Source: Amylostereum areolatum (Eukaryota; Basidiomycota; Agaricomycetes; Russulales; Stereaceae). From it: a stretch of DNA of 55,603 bases. Shown one piece after another: positions 22,001-31,622 of the stretch. Each line of letters begins with the position of its first letter. Within the stretch, counting starts at the first letter, position 1. Under the pieces are notes generated by a model, which saw nothing but the letters and a program-made list of their open reading frames with translations, was not told the DNA's origin and made no database searches. Position numbers and translations under genes: made by a program. The DNA is taken from NCBI GenBank assembly GCA_012932865.1, contig SAXG01000141.1:1-55603 (forward strand), read 5' to 3'.

Positions 22001-22737
22001 AGGAAGTCGAACAGCAACTGCACATGTTCTGTAACCAAAGGCAGGATGACTGGGCAGATTTCCTGCCCACCGCCGAGTTCGTTATCAATTCACACCTTAA
22101 TGCGGCAACGGGACACACACCCTTTGAATTGATCTATGGATACACCCCGGACTTTACAGTTTCGGTCGGCGGAGGAACGCGCATGCCAAACCTAGACCAG
22201 CGCCTCCGCAAGCTGCGCGAAGCATGCGAAGACGCCAAAGCTGCCATGCGACTCGATAAGGAGAATATGAAAAACTCCCGAGCTCCGGGACGGACTCACC
22301 CTCACGAATTCAAAGGAGGGGATAAGGTCATGCTTGCATCGAAGAATATCTCGATCCACCAAGCGAGCCGTAAGCTAGGCCCGCGCCAACCCGGTCCTTA
22401 CGAAGTGATCGAGCGGGTTGGTGATCTTGATTATCGACTCAAGCTTCCCCCACAGCTCAAAGTCCACAACATCTTTCACGTGGACAAGCTCTCGCCGTGG
22501 AAGGGCAACGAGGTTAATGGGCAACTGCCGCCGCCGCCACCTCCGGTCGAAGTTGACGGAGAAGAGGAATACGAGGTAGAGGAGATAATTGACAGCCGGA
22601 TCTTCCGGCATCAACTCCAATACCTGGTACGGTGGAAGGGATACGGCCCGGGCGATAATAGCTGGGAACCGGCAAAAAACGTCAATGCGGAAGATGCCAT
22701 CCGGGATTTCTATGCACAGAGTCCCTCGGCCCCGTGA
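19087..22737 (+). pseudogene. Element B pol: protease, RT, RNase H, integrase, chromodomain
   Basis: A single reading frame covers the whole pol, broken only by six stops (19465, 19939, 19972, 20470, 20764, 21925). Protease: AAMVDSGVTGLFIS (about 19312). [41 protein letters not shown] and the catalytic YLDD at 20392-20403. RNase [16 protein letters not shown], but the usual TDH reads TGH (21049-21051), losing an acidic residue. Integrase: [16 protein letters not shown] and NGQTERMN, so D, D and E remain. The chromodomain ends it: [28 protein letters not shown]. All stops are one transition from CAG, CGA or CAA. Confidence 0.95.
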
Positions 22738-22880
22738 AAACTAAACGCCGTGCTCTTTGCGTCACTACCTTGGGGGTTAAGGGAAAACTTTACCGATGGC
22801 AACGGTACTGATTACGAATGGGAGATGGGTTGTCATACGGGCTTAGCCTGTCGAGTCGCCAGGCCTTAGGAGGGGGGTAA
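22738..22880 (+). other. Element B 3' untranslated segment and polypurine tract
   Basis: A short non-coding stretch after the chromodomain, ending AGGAGGGGGGTAA (22868-22880), which is the polypurine tract next to the 3' LTR. Confidence 0.75.
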
Positions 22881-23434
22881 TGTGACGACACGCGTCAATA
22901 GCCCCTATCTTTTTCCTCAAAGGGACTTTCGACCTTTTCATTTTGTTACGACGGTGGAAGGACATTGTTTTGGACTGGGGATTATGACTGGGTTGGTCAC
23001 GTGACTAAGCACGTGTTTCTCTTCACATGACATATCACCTGATTTCGGACTTTGGAACTCTGCTTACATGCACAGCATAGAATCAGCGCACAGGATTGGT
23101 AGAATACGATTACTGTACTTAGGATATTATGTGGGTCAAGGGGCTCTGAAGTGGGTCACCCTAGTAGTATAAAAGGAGTGCATGTAGCGAGCCTAGTCCT
23201 CATCTCAACCTCTTGGTCTTTAGACTAGGTAAGCAGCATTTCTACTGTATCTTAGAACTGCGACTAATGCTAAACTTGGTCTTTGGACTAGTCATTTGCG
23301 GTGCCTAAGTAGTGCCCCTGCGACTTTGCGCGCTGACCTGTGTAGTCGCGCTCGAGGAGGTTGACTTCGAGTTTCTTTCTTATTTTATTGTGTGTTGTTG
23401 TCGTTGTCAGCACGTGATCGACTCCATCGTCACA
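22881..23434 (+). repeat. Element B 3' LTR
   Basis: It is 554 bp, without gaps against 17663-18216. The six differences are C/T or G/A, four of them at CpG. TATA box at 23168-23175. Confidence 0.95.
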
Positions 23435-25562
23435 GGGTCGGCGATAGATTCTAATTCTTTGTAAGGATCATGATGAGGAGAACAAACCCTCCAAAGTCTA
23501 AGTGATCAGCATTGATTCTTCAGATGAAGATGAGGAGGTCAAGGTCAAGAAAGAGGCAAATGGAAAGATAAAGTCTGTTGTTCTTCTGTGTACTTCCCCT
23601 TATGCTAACTTCAAGTTTAGCACTTGTGGTATCAAACACATCATCACTAACAGAGCTGAGGTTGTTATCGAGAGGCGTAAGAAAGTGTATGTCTCACTTA
23701 GTATATATCTTATGAGGGTTTGACTGACAGAATATATGTGCTATTAGCCGGGAGGACACTCCCCACCCCGTCTAGGCTGACTCTGGCAATGATGATGATG
23801 CCTCTGAAGACGATGAGACGGATGTGGATGTAAAGAAGACTAAGGCCAAGGGTGTTAAATCTCTAGTCGACGATGAAGCCGAAGAGTCGATGGATGAGCC
23901 CATGGATGTTGATTCGGATGCTGACTCTGACGGCAACCTAAAGGGCTTTATCGTCTCTGAGGACGAGTTGGAGTGTGTACTCCTGCTATTGTGGATTAGA
24001 TTATAACTAATTGGAATGGCTTGCAGGACTATACAGCCAAAGAAGTTGCGCAAGAGGACGGCTGCTAATAATGAGCGTGATGAGAAGCTGTATGTTGAAA
24101 TCAACTTTCTAATCATGATTCCTACTTACACATTTCCTACCAGCGCAGCACGGGCAGTCAAAGAGGCTAAGTCTGACAAAGGCAAGGGCCAGCCTGATGG
24201 CAATGCTATTTTGGGCATGAAGTGTTTGGTCCAACAAAACAAGACCGCGGCTAGCAAAGGGATGGCTGTTGCAACGGAGAGTGATGAGGAGGAGAACATC
24301 AAGAAGCCAGACCAGGATTCAGCGAGTGAGGAGGACAACGAGGAAGAGCAGCCACAGTATGTTTCATATTGTTACTCTAGGACCATGAACTCACGTACAT
24401 TCAGGTGCTACTATACTAGCAAGGATATGCAGAGTCATCTCGAAAAAGGTTGTTGGAACAATGTTTTCAGCTATACCACGTGGGTTTACCACATTTGTTT
24501 CCCGTGTGCCTAAAAGCTTATATATGTTAGGGCCGTCAATTGTACAGGTACCTTCCAGGAGACGGCTTACGGGTTTGAAAACTTGGAGTGGGACATGTGG
24601 AACGAGTATGACATTGAGTGAGTGACTCCCCTAATACACATTTGTATCATTCTAACGAGGTATAAGTCAAATCATGGAAACTGTGTGCTATCGTGGCAGC
24701 GAGGAAGAGAAGCTCATCAGCCCTGCGTTTGGTGATCCCAGGGAGTGCAGCCTGCAGAAGCTAGGAGGTCGTGCAGGCAGTTTAATTCTGTGTACCAAGG
24801 GTACTCCTGTGCTCCTCTTTGAGCCCATGTGGGTCATCTAGAGCAACTTGGAGGTGGATTCCTTGCAGCTCACCTCGGACAAGCTGCGAGGATTCAAGGC
24901 AATCTATGGTGCTGCTGCATATTAGCACTCAGAGCGTTGGAAAGCCTTCTTGGCCACTTCCTTCAAGAAGCGCAACCTCGGCTACTACACCAACCCGGAG
25001 GGATTTGTCTCATTTTCAACCAAGTGGGCCGAGATATCGAGGATTCAGGAAGCCAGTATGTGACTGATATCTTATAGGTTCATTCGGTCGTATTGATGTC
25101 ATACTGTTGACAGAAGTTGAGGATGAGCCTACCATAGGCCAGTCTAACCTTTTCAGCAAGGCCATTGCCAAACAAGGTGGACGGTCTAAGCCTACTCCCG
25201 GGCTTTCCAATCTGCTTCAACGCCGTGCTTTGAGTGCAGAGGAGATAGGTAAATAGTTTATACTGAACGTGCTACACGATCTTGCTGACTCGAGCGTATT
25301 TCAGTTCCGGTTTGGGATGCCCGCAAACTCTACAAGAAGGGCTACACTGGAAAGTATCCTAAGCTTAGCGACATGCTCACTGCCAAGGGAAAAGCCAAGC
25401 TTCCACTCTGAACAGGCAACTTACCGCCGCATGCTCTCATCATGTGCTTGTACACCGCGTCTCTCTATACTGCAAAAGATAAGGATGGCAAGGGATCCTT
25501 GGAGATGGCAAGCCTCAACTTGTCAGGTGCTGTTATAATTGCGTCTCCGGTTGGCATCTAGG

Positions 25563-25949
25563 TCTGTTTCTGTGGTATCCCTGCTTCCTCCCAAACATCT
25601 GTATGCTCCCTTGCTCCTATCTCTTCTCAACTTACCATATATTTTGCCTATCCATGACTGCTAACATCACGTCCTTTATGCCTCACACACCGCTTAATAT
25701 TTCTCCTTCTTCATTGCTGCACTTCCAATCTTCTATCATGCCACCAAGTCTCTTATGCACCAGAAAATTACAACTACACCGTACCATTTAGAGTGTTTGG
25801 TACAATTAAACTTCAATTGACGGTTGCCTGACCACTACTTCAAATCAAGACGGTTGATTTTCCAAAAAAGTGACCGTGAGAAACTGTCAGTTTTGGACGT
25901 CACAATCTCCATTGTTTGACACTTATAGTCTCCTATCTTGTACGCTGTC
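25563..25949. other. Intergenic region between P1 and P3
   Basis: The P1 frame can be followed past a TAG at 25560 to about 25661, then no frame is credible. The last 150 bp before the P3 ATG should contain its promoter; no clear TATA box is seen. Confidence 0.4.
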
Positions 25950-26933
25950 ATGGAAGGTATGTTGTTCTTCTAATCTTTATCGCTATATACTGACGAGGAG
26001 AAGACGAGCTATACGATCTTGAAGATCTTAGGATATGGATATGGCAGAAGGAGAAGCCCGATGATGCTGAAGAACAGCTAGAAGCATACAGCAATATCGC
26101 CCTTGAACTTCCTTTCAATATGTTAGCAAGTACTCGCAAAGCCCGCCCTTCTCCTGTATATGAGGCCGTTGTGTCCAACATCCTGATCAAGAGGCTGGAT
26201 GGGTGGCTTGAGGGCTATTTTGAATATCCCCTCAGATTTCATGAAGTCATTGCCAAGACACACTCAGTCATTGGAGGATGGTTTGTCCTCCACCTACTGC
26301 TCTCTCTAGGAGAGACTCCCCCACCTTGGATTCTCGATACCCTTGAACTGTACTGTGAAGTACACCATAGCTCCACTATCTTCTCCTACCTTATTTGGGA
26401 GTGCGGTTCTGAGGTGCAGGTCCACGGTCCACAGCCAAATCACAATGCGAACATCCACACCAGCGTCTGCTTCATCCATCCAACTACCCATCTAAAAATT
26501 GATGTCAAGTGCACTTCTTCTGGTGCCGCTGAACTGCCTATCCTGTCTGGTGGTGGAACTCACCTGATGAACTTCATATCCTCATCCAAGATGGTCTGTG
26601 CTTATCCAGACCTCACATTCACAAACATGGCAATATTTCCATCTTTATTCAATCGGAAAGATATCAGTCCAGCAGTCTTACTCGCATTGGAGCGAGGGAT
26701 CACACTTTTCACCCACGGACATGGCAAGAAGATCCCATCATCACACTGTTATCACGAGCTGCGTACATTTGCAGACAGTTTCTGTGCACGAATCCAGTAC
26801 AATCTTATGAGGAAAACTGAAGATGAAGACCAGCAGTTCTGGAACATACAGACGAGATGGAAATTTGGGGGACTATGCAGCTGCTCGCAAAACAGGAGTG
26901 AATCTACCCTGGTGGCTGTACCAGCTTGAATAG
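25950..26933 (+). pseudogene. P3: hypothetical protein, two exons, about 310 aa, frameshifted near its end
   Basis: ATG at 25950; exon 1 is only 7 bases, then a 47-bp intron (25957-26003, donor GTATGT, CTGAC branch, AAG acceptor), then exon 2. The protein starts MEDELYDLEDLRIWIWQKEK and is open to 26929. A G-run (26867-26871) appears to hold one extra base: in the other frame the end reads YAARKTGVNLPWWLYQLE-like and stops at 26931-26933, which looks like the real C-terminus. Internal motifs include CEVHHSSTIFSYLIWE and MVCAYPDLTFTNMAIFPSLF. No transmembrane segment or known domain. The single G could be a mutation or a base-calling error. Confidence 0.65.
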
Positions 26934-27190
26934 AATGTGCGTATGTCAAGTTCATTTCTTTAGTCATGGTCTAAATCTATGGTAGTGCCAACTTGTAGAA
27001 GACAGGTCATTTATTATGTTCATTTGTAAAGATTGTATATGCAGTACAGTCTCTGTATAACTGTAACGAGATTGTCCTCAAACCTCCATATCATTTGGAT
27101 GAGGGAGTCTGTCCTGAGAATATATTAGATAAGCTAGACTTACCTTCCTGCACGAGGCGGGGAGGTTTCTGCCTCCTCCCTTACCGCTAG
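26934..27190. other. Spacer before the Helitron coding region
   Basis: No credible frame. The 5' end of the Helitron (expected TC) should lie here or slightly downstream, but I could not fix it. Confidence 0.4.
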
Positions 27191-27510
27191 CCATGATACA
27201 TGCTATATCAAAATATCAGTCACGCTACTCCACACCAATCTCTACCTTGTGGCTTACACTCTATTTGGCCATAGGGCTAATGGCCATAGGGTCCCAGGCC
27301 ATAAAGTCAGCCATTGCGATACAGAGTCTTATCCATATGAGTTTTGCCATTGCTATGGGTGTCATTATAACGCTAGTAGCAAAACTTCACCTCTTACAAA
27401 GTCGACATCGATTATCTTACATTAGAGCTAGATGGTGTCCTAAACATATAGGAGGTGGCCTATATGTGTGGTGATATGATGAACTTAAGAAATATAACAT
27501 CAGTCCAAAT

Positions 27511-28694
27511 GTGCTATATCTTGATGACACTGCATTTGTTTTCTCTGGGCATTACACCAGTAAACAGCAGGCAAAGTTCAATGAGCTCAATGAGAATCTC
27601 TATACATTTGCACCTTTGAACACCTTGAAGAATCTCACAAGGGCTCAACTGCGAAGTGTTTGTTCAATACATAACATACACATTGGTGCAGGAGGATATA
27701 TAGTTGAGAATATAAAGGAACTTTTGCTTCAACATGAGAAAGACAGCAATGCACGGTGTCTTGCATGCAAGGAGTGTGTATTTGTATTCAAATATGTCTC
27801 AAAACATCGAGGTTCTATAGAGCGTATGCGTAAAATGTGTGCAAAACATCTCCCTGCAGTCAAAGTTGCAGATATGCGTATAGCTGGAAAAACCCCACCT
27901 GTTGTTAGCGCACAGCCAAAGGCAGGTGGTAATAAGATAAAGAGTCAGAAGGTACCTGAACGTGCCAGGAAAAAGAAGTTGCAAACAATATCTGGACCAT
28001 CGACGGCTGCCTTCCCACCTGAGCCACCATCTAATACAACAATGGAAGGTATCATTTGAGAATACTGTCAAGACTTGGATCCTGAGAATATACTCGAAGA
28101 AGGATGTGCTGTTTGTGGAAGTTTAGCACTCTCAAAGACTATGAAAGCTCTAGACAAATATAGCGATAAAGTGGACATTCTCAAAGACTCAACCAATACT
28201 GTGACACGGAGAGAACGATACTCTAAGAGAGAGCTTATACAATCTGTTGAGGGTCCTGTTCTTGCATCAGGCTGCTCCAAAGTATGTGAACCTTGCAGAA
28301 AGAAACTAGACAAGAATGAGATACCTGCTCTTGCGTTGGTTAATGGTAACTGGATTGGTGATGTACCGCCAGAGCTGCAAAATTTGCGCTATGCTGAGAA
28401 GATGATGATATCTAGGGTGTGCCACAACTACTGTGTAGTAAAGGTGGAGAAATCAGGAATGCACAAAATGCGAGCCAATGCAATCATGTTCTCTGTCCCA
28501 ATGCCCAAAGTGTTCAATGTGTTGCCACCTAGAGCTCAGGAGTTAGATGAAGTGTTAGCTTATATCTACATTGGGCCCAGCAAGCCCACAGAGATAGATA
28601 ACAAGCGCATACCCATGTTTATTTGGAACCCATGTTTATTTGGAGGAATAAGGTCAAGGAAGCTTTGGAATGGCTAAAACTCAACCACTGCAAT
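27511..28694 (+). pseudogene. Helitron N-terminal region (zinc-finger and DUF6570-like)
   Basis: The frame may extend upstream of 27511 through a stop (TGDELKK-like context near 27475). Cysteine pairs (CLACKEC, GCAVCG, CSKVCEPC) suggest zinc binding. The second part (from 28075) has PPELQNLRYAEKMMISRV, MHKMRANAIMFSVPMPK and ELDEVLAYIYIGPSKPT, a pattern I associate with the DUF6570 region of basidiomycete Helitrons. A 17-bp tandem duplication (28611-28627 and 28628-28644) shifts the frame; after it the expected VKEALEWLKLNHC reads in another frame up to the solo LTR. Confidence 0.8.
28611..28644 (+). repeat. 17-bp tandem duplication in the Helitron
   Basis: ACCCATGTTTATTTGGA occurs twice in direct succession. 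As 17 is not a multiple of 3, it alone breaks the reading frame. Confidence 0.9.
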
Positions 28695-29000
28695 TGTCAC
28701 GGTTCGCCCTTTTGCTCCGCTTTTTCCTTGCTTTCTCGCGCTATCTGATCTCACACCTGTGGATCAATCCCCTTTGATGGCATCGCTGATGTGCCCCTTG
28801 GTCTGTGCACATCCCCTCCCTAGTATATATAGCTGGCCTGCATGTATCTAGTTCCTTAGTCTTTCCTCCCAGTCTTTACTGGCTTAGAGTGCAATATATT
28901 ATTCTTCCCTTGTTTCCTGATCTTCCCTTCCCTTGAGCCACTGCCTGTGTCACGACTTAGAAGGCTATTGGATGCATTTCTTAGTCGGTCGTTCTTGACA
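28695..29000 (+). repeat. Solo LTR (306 bp) inside the Helitron
   Basis: It starts TGTCACGGTTCGCC and ends TTCTTGACA, the LTR boundary style of the other gypsy families here, with a TATATATAG box near 28833. Removing it rejoins the Helitron frame through LKLNHCNYSDLTISYDN. The flanks share only aat or aatt (28692-28695, 29001-29004), so the duplication is not a clean 5 bp. No internal element is present, hence a solo LTR. It is not one of families A to D. Confidence 0.8.
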
Positions 29001-29003
29001 AAT

Positions 29004-31046
29004 TATAGCGACCTCACAATTTCTTATGACAATCTGAATGCCTATCCTGAGGACTCTCTACCTGTAATGATAGACTATCGCCTACCGCCGAAACATAAGG
29101 ATTCTAAGGATAAGCCTGTCAATTCCGCTGAAGAAGAGGAGGGTGTGGATGATGGAGACTGTCCATTTGTTGTTCATACACTGACGGAATCCCAACTAGG
29201 CAACAAAACAACCAAGCAATTGAAGGCATTAGCAGTGAAACATCTCACAGATGGGCATTCTGCCTTAGGTATCGGCCACGAGAGTGTTTCGGAGTCTCTG
29301 TACCAGAATCCCCAACTCTACCCCCAAGCATTTCCTTGGTTGTTTCCATATGGTCTGGGTGATATTGAGAATGCAAATGGAAAGTCGAAGGTGTCTGATG
29401 CTGCACGTAAAAAGGCCCTACTTATGTATCATGATAAGTGATTCCAGAGGGAAGCTATGTTTCCTCTCGTAGCACTAAATTATCTACAAGTCAAGGGTAG
29501 CGTTACCGGTGGGTTTGTGACAGCAAAACGGAGTCAGTTTCCAAAGATTGCCAACAAACTGTTGAATCTAGATGTCGCTGTGCTTTCTAATCTTGTGGCT
29601 AGGTTAGAGAGAGATGAACATGTAAAGCCAGCCACTCAAGCAGAAAAGGAGTGCTATGAAGTTATCAATGATCTGGACTCGGTTGCACACCACGTTCAAG
29701 GGTCACGGACGAGTCGTAAGTATATGAGGAATGAAATCTGGGCATTAATCTCCTATCTCAGTGCACCATCTTGGTTCATCACATTTGCACCCGCTGATGT
29801 TAAGCACCCAATAGCATTGTATTTTGCCCAACAAGATCAGACATTGTATCCAATGTCATACTCTAATAGCGAGGGATACTGTTTGATTGCAAATAATCCA
29901 GTAGCAGGTGCTCGGTTTTTTAAGTTTATGGTGGAGATGTTCTTGAAACACGTGCTAGGTGTTGGATCTGAACATAGAGGACTTTATGGCGATACCGCAG
30001 CATGTTATGGTACAGTCGAGGAGCAAGGACGTCTTACTTTGCACCTACATATGCTCATCTGGATAGCAAATGCTCTAACTCCCCAAGAGATACGGGACAG
30101 AATCATGGATGAGAAGTCAGACTTCCAAAAAGCCATGGTTGAATACCTGGAGAGTGTTCACTGTGGTGAGTTTACAGGGACTGATATGGCTGGAATGCAA
30201 AGGAAGTTGGAAGAGAAGTATGATAAGGATCCCAAACAGTTTGATCCCACTTACACGCTTCCAGTATCTCCTCCCAATCAATGTACTACTCACCAAGACA
30301 ACTTGAAAGATGATTGTGAGCAATGTACCACATTGCGAGATTGGAGGAATCAGTTTAGAGATACAACAAATAAACTCTTGTACCGTTCTAACAAGCACAA
30401 CTGCCATGCAGGGTGCACAAGCACCAAATATCCAGCTTGTAAATCACGGTTTCCAAGAGAATTGCATGAGGAGACTCTTGTTGATCCCAATAGTGGAAGT
30501 CTGCGTCTGAAAAAGGGCGAGAAATAGCTGAATACATTCTCTCCTGTATTAACTTATGTGTCTAGATGTAACACCGACATTACGAGCTTGCTTTCAGAGA
30601 CTGCAATCAAGTCATTCATAGGATATGTTACAGATTACATCACAAAAACTCCCCTACGAACACACGTCATGTTTGAGATAATGAAAGGAGTGCTCAATCG
30701 GTCATCAGAGCTGATCAATGGAACTGAAGACCACATAGTGAAGGCCCGCCGGCTCATGGTGCGCATTGTAAATGCACTATCTGCCAAACTAGAGATGGGT
30801 GGACCAATGGCATTGGCATATATTCTTGGCCATCCCGATCACTACACAAGTCACAAGTTTAAGACATTCTTTTGGAAGTCGTATTCAAATGAAGTAAGGA
30901 AGGATTGGAATATTCTCAACGCAGAGGACACTGCATATGAAAAGGTTGTTGTTCAGGTTGTCAATGACCAGGTTGTCAGCATATCTCCTGTACAAGACTA
31001 CATATATCGTCCCACAGAGTTCCGGTCCATGTGCCTATATGACTGA
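29004..31046 (+). pseudogene. Helitron Rep (HUH two-tyrosine nuclease)
   Basis: The conserved Helitron-like N-terminal domain is clear: FPWLFPYGLGDIEN, a TGA at 29439 (expected CGA), then SAPSWFITFAPADVKHPIAL, EEQGRLTLHLHMLIWI with the HUH-type HLH (30042-30050), and after a TAG at 30525 RCNTDITSLLS and FIGYVTDYITK, where the two tyrosines (codons 30624 and 30636) are three residues apart as in Rep of Helitrons. Rep would nick and join DNA at the element ends. Catalytic residues survive; only stops at 29439 and 30525 and a TGA at 31044 break it. Confidence 0.92.
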
Positions 31047-31622
31047 GTTCGACTGGTTACCAAAGTGTCCATCAAGTCTCTCAATCGAAATCAGAAGAAT
31101 AATGATAGTATGGAGGTGGAAGTTGATAATGTTCAAGACACTGTTACGGATGATACATATTTACAAAAGACTACACAGATGGACATTGATCCAATATATG
31201 ACTTGGATGAGACTATGATAGATGATATGGAACCTAGCCATAAAATTAGTGGGGGTGGATATGGTGACTCTGACACCGAATGGAGTAGTGGCTCCACAGC
31301 AGTAGATGAGAATGATGAAGAATATGCCCCTACTAACAATGATAGTGATGAGGAGTGTGATTCAGATGATGAGGGTGAGAAAGGAGAGACAAAAAAAAGA
31401 GGAAAGAAGCGTCCCAGCTTCCTACAAAATCATCCTCAGAGGACGACTCATACTGTGAAAGAATGTTCTGAAGTAAATGCTAAGGTACCAACATTTGTAG
31501 GGGGGATTCCTCCACGAGCAGACCAAGGCAATTATGAGGACTACTGTTTGACTATGTTGACTTTGTTTAAACCATGGAGAGAAGGGGCTGACTTAAAAGA
31601 GATGGAGCAGACTTGGGAATAG
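31047..31622 (+). pseudogene. Helitron acidic linker between Rep and helicase
   Basis: A low-complexity acidic part (NDEEYAPTNNDSDEECDSDD) followed by KRGKKRPSFLQNHPQRT and GNYEDYCLTMLTLFKPW, a conserved spacer of Helitron polyproteins. It is closed by a TAG at 31620 that is one transition from CAG or TGG. Confidence 0.8.

Larger units (their letters stand above)
17663..23434 (+). mobile_element. Ty3/gypsy chromodomain retrotransposon B (gag-deleted)
   Basis: It is bounded by two 554-bp LTRs and a perfect 5-bp duplication gggtc (17658-17662, 23435-23439). It lies inside what was a 52-bp P1 intron (17637-17662 plus 23440-23465). The interior keeps pol from protease to chromodomain, but gag is missing: a family-A solo LTR (18398-18817) sits between the leader and the very end of gag. 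The six LTR differences are all transitions (1.1 percent), so the insertion is fairly young, yet pol has six stops. Confidence 0.96.
16521..25562 (+). pseudogene. P1: intron-rich gene of unknown family, split by element B and inactivated
   Basis: Exons can be traced on both sides of element B: 16521-16669, 16727-16780, 16847-16912, 16961-17011, 17061-17153, 17207-17341, 17394-17492, 17547-17636, then 23466-23572, 23621-23686, 23748-about 23974, 24027-24089, 24144-24356, 24405-24479, 24531-24617, 24700-25055 and on to 25562. The protein is basic at the N-terminus, then CPGKNGEDELCTPEHAWFVP, then acidic (DDDASEDDETDVD), then a conserved part with NLGYYTNPEGFVSFSTKWAE. Premature stops (TGA 16533, TAG 23773, 24839 and 24923, TGA 25409) are one C-to-T step from CGA or CAG, and one donor reads AT for GT (16913). 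The phase at the 17636/23466 join is uncertain. No domain recognised. Confidence 0.7.

Noticed and set aside
16521..25562. Reassignment of TAG to Gln and TGA to Arg in this genome
   Set aside because: Stops occur only in decayed copies; intact frames (P2, E ORF, D pol, ORF1) lack internal TAG/TGA, other stops fit lost TGG, and a splice donor shows the same transition. Mutation is simpler.
28947..29003. Start codon at 28947 for the Helitron Rep part
   Set aside because: It lies in the solo LTR. The Helitron frame continues from before the LTR, so this Met is accidental.
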